NCBI GenBank assembly: GCA_028717865.1
Contig: JAQUMZ010000001.1
Span: 1-31,373 of the forward strand
Length of the DNA stretch: 31,373 nt
Source of the DNA: Elusimicrobiota bacterium
Lineage (GTDB): Bacteria; Elusimicrobiota; Elusimicrobia; UBA1565; UBA9628
Direction: 5' to 3'
The notes beneath the pieces are model-generated. The model did no database searches, was not told the origin of the DNA, and worked only from the letters and a program-made list of their open reading frames with translations. Position numbers and translations under genes: made by a program. This document shows, in pieces, positions 23,968 through 31,373 of this stretch. Position 1 is the first letter of the stretch; the number at the start of each line of letters is the position of its first letter.

Positions 23968-24966
23968 ATGGTCGTGAGAAGGCTGGCGACGTTTCTTGCG
24001 GCGATCGGACTGGCTGTTCCGGCGCGCGCCCTCGTGCCGGAGGATGCGGCCGCAGTCGCGCGGCAAGGCTTGGCCGCCGTGGGATTCCCCGTCTTCCAGC
24101 AGGGAGCCGCGGTCGCGGCTCTCCCGGGGCGGTCCGCGCTCGACTTGACCAAGGAGTTCCTGGACCGGCAGAGCCGCGGTGACGTGGACGGCGAACTGCT
24201 GACCCAGCTGCGCGGCTACAAGGTATTGTTCGTCCGCGGCTTCCTGACCGACGTCTACGACCGGCTGGGACTCGGGGCCTTCGGGGACCAACTCGCCTGG
24301 CTCAAGGCCGCCGGCGTGGACTGCGAGCTTGTCGGTTTCAACACCCAGGCCGGGCTGGCGCCCAACGCGGCCGCCATCGCCGCGGCCGCGGAGTCGGCCG
24401 CCAAGCCCGTGCTGGTAATCTCGCATAGCAAGGGTTCCCTCGACGTGCTGGAGGCGCTGCTATCCCATCCGGAGCGGACCAAGCGGATACAGGGCTGGAT
24501 ATCCATCCAGGGTCCTTTCCAGGGCAGCCCCATCGCGGATTGGATATTGTCCGGCCCGCGTCTGGACCCGCTCGCGGCCTGGCTGCTGGAGCTTTTGGGC
24601 GGCGGTCGGGAGGGGCTGGCCAGCCTATCCGTTTCCGAGCGCCGCGCTTACATGATCTCCCGGCGGCAAGATGTGGCCGCCGCGCTGCGCGGACGCGCCG
24701 TGCTGTGTTTCGGAAGCTGGAAGGACCCCGACCCGGGCTCCCGCTTGGATACGCTCCTGAAGCCCTCCCGGGATTGGATGTCGGGGCAGGGGCTCAAGAA
24801 CGACGGCTTGATCCCGGCCGACAGCGCTTTCCTGGACGGAGCCGCCCGCGTGAGCATCCCGGGCGTGGACCACGCCGCGCCGGTCATGAAGACGCTGCTG
24901 CCCCTCGACCGGGTGCTTTTCACCCGGACCCTGCTGGGACTGCTCCTGCTTCGGCTGCCCGGCTAA
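23968..24966 (+). CDS. Secreted alpha/beta-hydrolase (lipase/esterase-like)
   Basis: A 332-residue protein with a signal peptide (about residues 4-21, ending VPARA). The nucleophile elbow is ISHSKGSLD with Ser154, preceded by the strand KPVLV. An oxyanion-side segment LFVRGFLTD is at about 87-95. An aspartate in KNDGLIP and a histidine in GVDHAAPV lie in the order expected for the rest of a Ser-Asp-His triad. It resembles lipase-like or PGAP1-like hydrolases, but the substrate is unknown. The start may be ATG 23968 or GTG 23974. The latter sits 6 nt after GATAAT (23962-23967), the spacing seen for other leaderless genes here, and gives a tidier signal peptide. Its stop codon overlaps that of the convergent GH26-like gene by 3 nt. 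Confidence 0.8.
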   Translation: MVVRRLATFLAAIGLAVPARALVPEDAAAVARQGLAAVGFPVFQQGAAVAALPGRSALDLTKEFLDRQSRGDVDGELLTQLRGYKVLFVRGFLTDVYDRLGLGAFGDQLAWLKAAGVDCELVGFNTQAGLAPNAAAIAAAAESAAKPVLVISHSKGSLDVLEALLSHPERTKRIQGWISIQGPFQGSPIADWILSGPRLDPLAAWLLELLGGGREGLASLSVSERRAYMISRRQDVAAALRGRAVLCFGSWKDPDPGSRLDTLLKPSRDWMSGQGLKNDGLIPADSAFLDGAARVSIPGVDHAAPVMKTLLPLDRVLFTRTLLGLLLLRLPG

Positions 24967-25940
24967 TTCCGAACGCCGAGGAGCGCGTTCATGCTTTTCG
25001 CGTCGGTTCCGTTGATATATCTGCCGTCCGACAATTCCTTTCGGAACCGCTCCAGCACGACCGGGTTGGCGCCTATGCGGCCGTTGTTCCAGCGCAGCGG
25101 TCGGTCGGTCCAGTCCCAGTTGATGTAGCAGAACCCCTTGACCTGGGGATTGTCGCGCATGAACTTGAAATACGGAGCGAACCACCCGTCCCAGCTGGCC
25201 GCGCCGTCGAGCACGCCGACGCCCCGGGGCGTGGACTCGGTGATCATGACCGGGAAGCGGTGCGTCTTGGCGTCGCGCACGAAGGCCAAGGCGTCGGCGG
25301 CGGCGAAATGGCCGGCTCCGAACAGGTCTATGGCCCACCAGTCCACGTACTCGTCTCCCGGGTAGAAGTCCATGTAGTTCTTGTTTTGGCTGTCCGGCGT
25401 ATAGCACCAGACGGCCGCGACCCGGTCCAGTTTGTTCTTGCGCAAGGCCTGCACGATGCGTATCCAGGCTGCCTTGTAGGTCTCGGGCTGATACGCGTTC
25501 CATTCCCCGCTGAACTCGAAGCCGATGCGGACGAACGCCGGACAGTCGAGCGCGGCCAGGCCGTCGCAAAAGGCCTGGATCTTTTTGTCGACCTGCCCAG
25601 AGCGACCTCCCGCTCGAAGGGGATCTCCGGGTCGTCCCAGATCGTCATGCCCAGCCCGATCTGCGGGATCAGATAGGAGGGATATTTGGTCAGCTCCTTG
25701 CGCAGATCCTTAAAATAGGCCGAGGTGTCGCCTTGCAGGCTGAAGTAGGTCATATAGACCGCGGGCGGGTTCTCGCCCAGCAGCTTGAAATGCTCGGCGA
25801 AGGCCTCCGGGTCTTGCCCGGCGCCGTGCAGGACCCGGCCGGCCGCAGGGCTCCAGGCGCCGGCCGAAAAAAAGTCCCTCTTCCGCCCCCGCAGGCGCGA
25901 GGAGAAGCGATGCCGCCGCCGCCAAGAACAGCTTCTTCAT
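24963..25940 (-). pseudogene. GH26-like secreted glycoside hydrolase with two compensating frameshifts
   Basis: The 978-bp locus would encode 325 residues if its two frameshifts were repaired. It begins at ATG 25938-25940, after a GGAGG Shine-Dalgarno, with a signal peptide (MKKLFLAAAASLLLAPAGA). At a run of seven T on the minus strand (25867-25873) the frame shifts, and the family-like sequence continues in another frame (GQDPEAFAEHF, then PQIGLGMTIWDDPE). Near 25593-25602 it returns to the first frame, consistent with one missing base. Downstream, the acid/base-like RIGFEFSGEWNAY and the nucleophile-like VMITEST, then GFCYINWDW, match clan GH-A, most like GH26 mannanases. All parts look conserved, so recent mutation or sequencing error is more likely than old decay. 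Convergent with the alpha/beta-hydrolase gene. Confidence 0.75.
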
Positions 25941-26001
25941 CTTCCCTCCTGGTAAAAGTTCAAGAAATTATGCCACATTGTATCGGTCCAGGGAGAACGA
26001 C

Positions 26002-27906
26002 ATGACCACCCGCGCAATTTCGGTTTTTCTCATCTGCCTTCCGGTCTCAGCCTTCGCCGCACCCCCGGCCTACCGGCCCGACGCCAACGCTCCGCGCGCC
26101 TCCGTCCCCGAGCGCTACCGCTGGGACCTCTCCCCGTTCTTCGCCGACCAAGCGGCTTGGGAGAAGGGCTTCGCGCAGGCGCGGGGCCGGGTGGCAGGCT
26201 TGGCCCGGCACAAGGGCAAGCTCTCGACCCCCGAGGCCGTCAAGGCCGCCCTCGACGACTATTTTCAGGCCCGCCAGGCGGTAGGCCGGGTCGCCTCCTA
26301 CGCGAACCTGAGCGCCGACTCCGATGACGCCGCGCCCGAGGCGCAGTCCATGCAGCAGCGCGCCCTGGAACTGGGCGCCCAGTTCCGCTCCGAGACCGGC
26401 TTCATTCGCGGCGAGCTCCTGCGTCTGGAGACGGAGCCGGCGCAGCGGCTGCTGGCCGGCCCCGAGCTGTCGGGCTACCGCCTCTACATCGCGGACCTGC
26501 GCCGCCGGCGCCGGGCCCTGCTGGGCGATGAAGCGGAGAAGGTCCTGAGCCTGGCCGGGGACAACCTCTGGTCCGAGACCGACCTCAACGAGATACCCTC
26601 CGACGTCGAGCTGATTTACAAGGCGATCCAGAAGGACATGCAGCTGCCCAAGATCAAGGACGAGCGGGGCCGGCCGGTGCAGCTGACCCTGGGCAACTTC
26701 CCCAAGTACCGGGCCTCGCGCGACCGCCGCGTGCGGCGCGCCGCGGTCGACGGCCTTTTCGGCGCCCTGAAAAGCAACGAGGACATCCTGGCGGCCGCCC
26801 TCGGCGCCGAGGCCAAGCGCGACGTCTTCCTGGCGCGGGCCCGCGGCTATGCGCGCTCCGTGGACGCCTACCTGGACCGCCAGGACGTGCCGGCGGCGGT
26901 GGTGGAGAACCTCGCAGCCTCCGTGCGCCGGAATCTCGGGCCCCTGCACCGCTACCTGGCCCTGCGCAAGAAACTGCTGAAGGTCAAGGAGCTGCGCTAT
27001 CACGACCTCTACGCCCCGCTGGTGCCCTCGGCCGACGCCGACATCCCATTCGAGGCGGCCCTGCGCGAAGTGCGGCAGGCGATCGCGCCCATGGGTCCCG
27101 ACTACGCGGCCCGGCTCGACGGCCCCGAGATGCTGGGGCGGCGCATGGTGGACGTCTATCCCAACAAAGGCAAGGATTCCAGCGCCTTCTCCCATTCCTT
27201 GTGGGGCTTCCCGCCGTTCGTCGAGCTCAACTACATGGATCGCGTCGAGGACGTCTTCACCACGGCCCACGAGCTCGGCCATGCCATGCACAGCCTCATC
27301 AACAACAAGGCCAACGCCGATCCCGACGCCGGCTACTCCTCGCTGGCCGCCGAGACCGCCTCCACCTTCCAGGAGATGCTGCTGAGCCGGCAGCTGCTCA
27401 AGAGTTGCGGCAACGACCGGAAGATGAGGCTCTATCTGCTCAGCCAGCTGGCCGATCGCATCCGGGCGACGGTCTACCGGCAGACCCTCTTCACCGAGTT
27501 CGAGCTCAAGCTCCACGCCTTCGCCGAGAGCGGCGCGCCGATCACGGCCCAGCTGCTCAACGATACCTACGCCGGGCTGGCCAAGGCCTACTACGGTCCG
27601 GATTTCGCCCTCGGACCCGACGACGGCGTGGAATGGGCTTACGTGCCGCATTTCTATTGGAAGCACTACGTCTTCAGCTACGCTTGCGGGCTGGCCAGCG
27701 CCATCGCCTTGTCGGAGAAGATCGCCGCCGGAGACCCGGCGGCGCGCGACCGCTATTTGGCCATGCTGGCCCAGCCCCGGGAAGCGCATCCGGTCGAAGT
27801 GCTCAAGGCCGCCGGGGTGGATCTGACGTCGCCGGAGTCCATCGCGCCCGCGGCCCGCGCGCTCGACGCCGTGGCGGCCGAGATGGAGAAACTCTCCAGG
27901 CAATAG
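26002..27906 (+). CDS. pepF: Secreted oligoendopeptidase F (M3 family)
   Basis: A 634-residue zinc metallopeptidase of the M3B/PepF type. The zinc site HELGH is at residues 423-427 within TTAHELGHAMHS, and the third ligand is Glu451 in AAETASTFQE. The N-terminal oligopeptidase F domain covers about residues 40-240, and the typical SHSLWGFPPFVELNY segment precedes the zinc motif. Unlike most PepF enzymes it has a signal peptide (MTTRAISVFLICLPVSAFA), so it probably cleaves short peptides in the periplasm. The start at 26002 follows a GGGAGA Shine-Dalgarno; an in-frame codon 24 bases upstream would bury the signal peptide. It is divergent from the GH26-like gene and 20 nt before pcrA. Confidence 0.93.
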   Translation: MTTRAISVFLICLPVSAFAAPPAYRPDANAPRASVPERYRWDLSPFFADQAAWEKGFAQARGRVAGLARHKGKLSTPEAVKAALDDYFQARQAVGRVASYANLSADSDDAAPEAQSMQQRALELGAQFRSETGFIRGELLRLETEPAQRLLAGPELSGYRLYIADLRRRRRALLGDEAEKVLSLAGDNLWSETDLNEIPSDVELIYKAIQKDMQLPKIKDERGRPVQLTLGNFPKYRASRDRRVRRAAVDGLFGALKSNEDILAAALGAEAKRDVFLARARGYARSVDAYLDRQDVPAAVVENLAASVRRNLGPLHRYLALRKKLLKVKELRYHDLYAPLVPSADADIPFEAALREVRQAIAPMGPDYAARLDGPEMLGRRMVDVYPNKGKDSSAFSHSLWGFPPFVELNYMDRVEDVFTTAHELGHAMHSLINNKANADPDAGYSSLAAETASTFQEMLLSRQLLKSCGNDRKMRLYLLSQLADRIRATVYRQTLFTEFELKLHAFAESGAPITAQLLNDTYAGLAKAYYGPDFALGPDDGVEWAYVPHFYWKHYVFSYACGLASAIALSEKIAAGDPAARDRYLAMLAQPREAHPVEVLKAAGVDLTSPESIAPAARALDAVAAEMEKLSRQ

Positions 27907-27913
27907 AAATAAG

Positions 27914-27919
27914 TAAAAT
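27914..27919 (+). promoter_or_regulatory. Probable -10 element of the helicase gene
   Basis: TAAAAT at 27914-27919 lies 7 nt before GTG 27927 in a short AT-rich gap, the leaderless spacing seen elsewhere in this window. No convincing -35 lies upstream within the end of pepF, so the gene may also be read through from pepF. Confidence 0.35.
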
Positions 27920-27926
27920 ATCCGTT

Positions 27927-30122
27927 GTGGACGGCCTTCCCGGCGTAAATCTGGCGAACCTCAACCCCCAGCAGAAGGAGGGCGTTCTGCACCCCGGCGG
28001 CCCCCTCCTGGTCCTGGCCGGGGCGGGGACGGGCAAGACGCGGGTCATCACCTACCGCATCGCCAACCTCATCGCCCGGGGCGTGGCGCCGGACCGCATC
28101 CTGGCCGTCACCTTCACCAACAAGGCGGCGGGCGAGATGCGCCGCCGAATCGAGGAGCTGTCTCCCGGGCGGGGCGCCCTGGTCTGGATACACACCTTTC
28201 ACGCTTTCGCGGCCCGCCTGTTGCGGCGGCATCACGCGCGGCTCAAGCTGCCGCAGCATTTCACCATCTACGACCAGTCCGACCAGAAGCGGACCGTCGT
28301 CGCGGCCATGAAGACCCTGGGTTTGGAGGACCAGAACAACAAGGCGGCCATGTACGTCAGCATCATTTCCCGGGCCAAGGACGACCTGCTCGACGCCCAG
28401 TCCTATTCCATACACGCCATGACCGCGGGAGGTCCCGCGCGCAAGACCGCGGCCGACATCTACCTCGCCTACCAGCGCCAGCTCGACGCCGCGGGGGTGC
28501 TCGACTTCGGCGACCTGCTGCTGCGCACCTGCGTCCTGCTGCGCGAGCACGAGGACGTGCGCGCCCAGTACCAGGAGCAGTTCCAGCACATGCTCGTAGA
28601 CGAGTACCAGGATACCAACCACGCCCAATACGTCCTGACCCGCACCTTGGCGGCCAAGCACCGCAACGTCTGCGTGGTGGGCGACGACGACCAGAGCGTC
28701 TATTCCTGGCGCGGGGCCAACATCCGCAACATCCTGGAATTCGAGACGGATTTTCCCGACGCCAAGGTGGTGACCCTGGAGCAGAACTACCGTTCGACCT
28801 TGAGCATCATCGAGGCCGCGGGCAAGGTCATACGGAACAACAAGTCGCGCAAGCCCAAGACCCTTTGGACCGACAAGCCCGCGGGCGAGGCGATCGTCGT
28901 GCGGGAGCTGCCCAGCGAGATGGAGGAGGCCGCCTGGGTGGCGCGGCGCGTGAGCGCCCTGCTCGAACAAGGGCGCTCCCTGCGCGACATGGCCGTCTTT
29001 TACCGCACCAACGCCCAGAGCCGCTCCTTCGAGGAGGCCTTGCGCCGGGCCGGCCTGCCTTACGTCATAGTCGGCGCCGTGCGCTTCTACGAGCGCAAGG
29101 AGATCAAGGATGCCCTGGCCTACGGTCGCCTGGTCCTGAACCATCTCGACGCCGCCGGCCTGCGGCGCGTGATCAACGTTCCCCCGCGCGGCCTGGGCAA
29201 GACCAGCCTGGAGCGCATCGAGAGCTTCGCCGAGGCCCGGGGCCTCCCGCTATGGGAAGCCTTCCGCCGCGCCGCCGAGGTCCCCCAGCTGACGGCCGCG
29301 GCGCGCGGCCGGATCGCGGAACTGGTCGGCGTCGTGGAAAAGCTCGGGGAGCAGACCGCCGGCGCGCCCGCCTCGCGGGCGCTGGCGGCGATACTCGAGG
29401 CTACCGGCTACTGGGGCTGGCTCGAGAGCCAGGTGGACAGCGACCCGGAGGCCGCCGGCCGGCTGGGCAATCTCCAGGAGCTGCTCAACGCCGCCAAGGA
29501 GCACGAGGAGAAGCAGGCCGCCTCGGGAGCGGCGCCGCCGGATCTGTCGCAGTACCTGGAATCCGTCTCCCTGCAAAGCGATATCGACGCCTACGATCCG
29601 AATACGCCGGCCGTCACGCTCATGACCGTGCACCTGGCCAAGGGGCTGGAATATCCCGCGGTCTTCCTGACCGGCCTGGAGGAGGGCCTCTTTCCGATAG
29701 GTTCCGCAGGCGCGGCTCCCGAGGAGCTCGAGGAGGAGCGCCGGCTCTGCTACGTGGGCTTTACCCGGGCCCGGGAACTGCTGCACCTGACTTACGCCTC
29801 CACGCGGCGCATCTTTGGGCAGGTCTACGCCAATCTGCCCTCGCGCTTCATCATCGAGGCCCAGCTGCTCTTCCAGGGCGTGCCGGCGCGCCCCGCCGGG
29901 CCGGCCGCCGCCGCGGGTCCGCGCCCGGTTTGCGCGCCGCCGCGCCGGCTTTCCGCCGGCGGCGGCGTCGCGCCGGGGCTTCAGGTACGGCACCCCGACT
30001 TCGGCCGGGGCCGGGTCGTCGAGACGGCCGGCTCCGGGGACACACTCAAAGTCACGGTCCGCTTCGACGACGGGCGCACGACCAAGTTCCTGGCGCGCTA
30101 CGCCCCCTTGGAGCGCGCTTGA
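27927..30122 (+). CDS. pcrA: PcrA/UvrD-type superfamily 1 DNA helicase
   Basis: A 731-residue 3'-5' DNA helicase used in repair and replication restart. Motifs in order: Q-motif LNPQQKEGV (12-20), Walker A AGAGTGKTR (31-39), motif Ia TFTNKAAGEMRRR, Walker B VDEYQDTN, motif III GDDDQSVYSWRGA, motif IV EQNYRS, motif V VTLMTVHLAKGLEYPAVF and motif VI YVGFTRARE. The C-terminal about 60 residues (HPDFGRGRVVE to the end) are the PcrA Tudor-like domain that binds RNA polymerase, which favours PcrA over UvrD naming. GTG 27927 is chosen because reading further upstream overlaps pepF and no start fits better. The last 4 bases overlap gatC. Length and motifs are normal. Confidence 0.95.
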   Translation: MDGLPGVNLANLNPQQKEGVLHPGGPLLVLAGAGTGKTRVITYRIANLIARGVAPDRILAVTFTNKAAGEMRRRIEELSPGRGALVWIHTFHAFAARLLRRHHARLKLPQHFTIYDQSDQKRTVVAAMKTLGLEDQNNKAAMYVSIISRAKDDLLDAQSYSIHAMTAGGPARKTAADIYLAYQRQLDAAGVLDFGDLLLRTCVLLREHEDVRAQYQEQFQHMLVDEYQDTNHAQYVLTRTLAAKHRNVCVVGDDDQSVYSWRGANIRNILEFETDFPDAKVVTLEQNYRSTLSIIEAAGKVIRNNKSRKPKTLWTDKPAGEAIVVRELPSEMEEAAWVARRVSALLEQGRSLRDMAVFYRTNAQSRSFEEALRRAGLPYVIVGAVRFYERKEIKDALAYGRLVLNHLDAAGLRRVINVPPRGLGKTSLERIESFAEARGLPLWEAFRRAAEVPQLTAAARGRIAELVGVVEKLGEQTAGAPASRALAAILEATGYWGWLESQVDSDPEAAGRLGNLQELLNAAKEHEEKQAASGAAPPDLSQYLESVSLQSDIDAYDPNTPAVTLMTVHLAKGLEYPAVFLTGLEEGLFPIGSAGAAPEELEEERRLCYVGFTRARELLHLTYASTRRIFGQVYANLPSRFIIEAQLLFQGVPARPAGPAAAAGPRPVCAPPRRLSAGGGVAPGLQVRHPDFGRGRVVETAGSGDTLKVTVRFDDGRTTKFLARYAPLERA

Positions 30123-30409
30123 ACGCGGATTTTACGGCCGTCGCGGCGCGTCGCGTCGCCAAGCTGGCCCGCCTGCGCTTGTCGGACGAGGAGGCGGCCC
30201 GGTTCGAGACGGAGTTTCCCCGGATACTGGAGTTGGTCGCGGGACTCGGCGGTCCGGAGGGGGCGGCGGCCGAGGCGGCGCCGGCGGCCGAGGCGGCGCG
30301 GCCGCTGCGCGAGGACGAGCCCGCGCCGTTCCTGGAGCCGGAGCGCCTGTTGGCTCTGGCTCCCGAGCGGGACGGAGATTTCTACAAGGTCATGAAGGTG
30401 CTCGAATGA
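30119..30409 (+). CDS. gatC: Aspartyl/glutamyl-tRNA amidotransferase subunit C
   Basis: A 96-residue GatC. GatC stabilises GatAB, which amidates misacylated Glu-tRNA-Gln or Asp-tRNA-Asn. The N-terminal helices VAKLARLRLSDEEAARFE and the C-terminal GDFYKVMKVLE (compare the usual YFKVPRVIE) are diagnostic; between them is an Ala/Glu-rich stretch expanded relative to some homologues. The start is a TTG overlapping the helicase stop by 4 nt, with GTG or ATG absent at a suitable position. In most genomes gatC precedes gatA; here a TPR protein follows in ATGA overlap, so gatA and gatB must lie elsewhere or beyond it. Confidence 0.9.
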   Translation: MNADFTAVAARRVAKLARLRLSDEEAARFETEFPRILELVAGLGGPEGAAAEAAPAAEAARPLREDEPAPFLEPERLLALAPERDGDFYKVMKVLE

Positions 30410-31373
30410 GACGGCGCTGGCTCGCGGCGGCCGCGCTTGGCGTGCTGGCGGCGGCGCCCGCCGCGGCCGCTCCGGGGCGCCCGAGCCGCGAGGCGCAGCG
30501 CCGCCTCCAGGAGGCCTGCCGCTCGTATCGCCGGGCCGACTTCGACAACGCGCTCAAGCGCTTCAATCAGGCCCTGGCGCTTTTCCCGGGCTGGAAGACG
30601 GCCACGGGCTACCGGGCCATGTGCCGCTGGACCATGGGCGACAAGGCGGGCGCCGAGGCGGACGCGGGTATCGCCGCGCCCTTGCGGCCCGACGGCGCCG
30701 AATCTTACGTAGCCCGCGGCTTGGCCCGGTTCGTGCTCAATGATTTCAAGGCGGCGGGCGATGATTTCCGGGCCGCGATCGAGCGGGAGCCCGAGAACGC
30801 CGCGGCCCATTTCGGCCTGGGCAGCGCGCTCAGCGCGCGCAACGAGGCGGCCGAGGCGGCGGCGAGCCTGGACCAGGCCGTGCGCATCGATCCGCAGTTC
30901 GCGGCCGCGCTGCTCGTGCGCGGGGCGGCGCGGGAAAAACTGCGCGACCACGCCCGGGCGGCCAAGGATTTCGGGCAGGTGCTCGCGCTCGCCCCGGAAT
31001 TTTTCTGGGCGCATTATTACCGGGGCAAGGCCCTGCGCGACCTGAGGGATTATCGCGGGGCTCTCGCCGATTTTAACGAATTTTTGTCCGAACGCCCGGA
31101 CTTCGTCGAGGCCCTCTATCTGCGCAGCAACGTCCGCTTCCTGCTGGGGGATTACGGCGGGGCCGAGGCGGACCTGACGCGCGTCATCGAGCTGGAGCCC
31201 AAGCGGGGGCTGGCCTATTCCAACCGCGGGCAGGCCCGCGCCCAGTTGGGCGACAAGGACGGGGCGCTCTCGGACTTGCGCCGGGCCTTGGCGCTGGAGC
31301 CCGCGCGGCGGGACAAGATACAGGCGGCCATGGACCCGCCGGCGGAAGACCGCGGCCGTTCCCGGCTTGGCCC
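30406..31373 (+). CDS. Secreted tetratricopeptide-repeat protein, truncated by window edge
   Basis: The first 322 codons of an open gene starting at ATG 30406, which overlaps the gatC stop (ATGA). A signal peptide (about residues 1-24, RRRWLAAAALGVLAAAPAAAA) is followed by about eight tandem TPR units of 34 residues. Examples are the phrases DFDNALKRFNQALALFPG, DYRGALADFNEFLSERPD and DYGGAEADLTRVIELEPK. TPRs mediate protein-protein contacts, so the product may organise an envelope complex. No catalytic domain is visible before the window ends, and the C-terminus is unknown. It is probably co-transcribed with pcrA and gatC. Confidence 0.85.
   Translation, partial: MRRRWLAAAALGVLAAAPAAAAPGRPSREAQRRLQEACRSYRRADFDNALKRFNQALALFPGWKTATGYRAMCRWTMGDKAGAEADAGIAAPLRPDGAESYVARGLARFVLNDFKAAGDDFRAAIEREPENAAAHFGLGSALSARNEAAEAAASLDQAVRIDPQFAAALLVRGAAREKLRDHARAAKDFGQVLALAPEFFWAHYYRGKALRDLRDYRGALADFNEFLSERPDFVEALYLRSNVRFLLGDYGGAEADLTRVIELEPKRGLAYSNRGQARAQLGDKDGALSDLRRALALEPARRDKIQAAMDPPAEDRGRSRLG

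Noticed and set aside
26047..27903. A 618-codon minus-strand frame opposite pepF
   Set aside because: Glycine/valine/histidine-rich translation with no motif; the plus strand carries the HELGH metallopeptidase.
27201..27926. In-frame extension of the helicase ORF back to 27201
   Set aside because: It lies wholly inside pepF in another frame and encodes Arg-rich nonsense; the helicase Q-motif begins 12 residues after GTG 27927.

Overview
This is a dense, GC-rich (roughly two thirds G+C), bacterial chromosomal window of about 29 protein genes and one tRNA, with short intergenic gaps and no phage, IS or CRISPR signal. The LptF/LptG permease pair, an outer-membrane TraF/PorV-like beta-barrel protein, several secreted proteins and an HtrA protease indicate a diderm (Gram-negative) organism. 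A pyruvate:ferredoxin oxidoreductase suggests anaerobic metabolism. The secreted LOG-family protein has a long Pro/Ala/Leu-rich N-terminal extension that I associate with environmental Elusimicrobiota genomes. I regard that phylum as the best guess, but it is inference and cannot be proven from this window.

Layout. 1-4.8 kb: the N-terminal part of pyruvate:ferredoxin oxidoreductase (runs off the left edge), a tiny membrane ORF, dtd, an RNA 2',3'-cyclic phosphodiesterase (thpR), an Rrf2-type Fe-S regulator, two unknown membrane-anchored proteins and metK. 4.9-8.4 kb: a sugar-nucleotide operon of two nucleotidyltransferases with left-handed beta-helix tails flanking a phosphohexomutase. 8.4-13.1 kb: two GT-C type polytopic glycosyltransferases, one carrying a C-terminal domain resembling LmeA/DUF2993, and a SAM methyltransferase. 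13.2-16.4 kb: a plant Deg1-like HtrA protease followed by lptF and lptG. 16.4-16.6 kb: a tandem 93-bp repeat of paired hairpins. 16.6-20.2 kb: TraF-like outer-membrane protein, ychF and a class I RNA m5U methyltransferase. 20.2-22.4 kb: a secreted protein joining a PD-(D/E)xK nuclease-like domain to a LOG domain. 22.5-25.9 kb: tRNA-Arg(GCG), a structured AT-rich leader, a secreted unknown protein, a secreted alpha/beta hydrolase and a GH26-like hydrolase broken by two compensating frameshifts. 26-31.4 kb: secreted oligoendopeptidase F, PcrA-type helicase, gatC and a TPR protein cut by the right edge.

How the genes fit together. The central 4.9-16.6 kb is an envelope-building block: activated sugars are made in the cytoplasm (phosphomutase plus nucleotidyltransferases), sugars are transferred at the membrane (GT-C enzymes), LPS or a similar lipid is exported (LptFG), and envelope quality is watched by HtrA. 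The flanks carry housekeeping functions for translation and RNA (Dtd, MetK, YchF, RNA methyltransferase, GatC, tRNA-Arg) and repair (PcrA).

Two window-wide patterns stand out. Many genes start 6-8 nt downstream of a -10 hexamer and lack a Shine-Dalgarno, as expected for leaderless mRNAs. Two of the convergent gene pairs are separated by paired GC-rich hairpins, in one case duplicated with a compensatory base-pair change.
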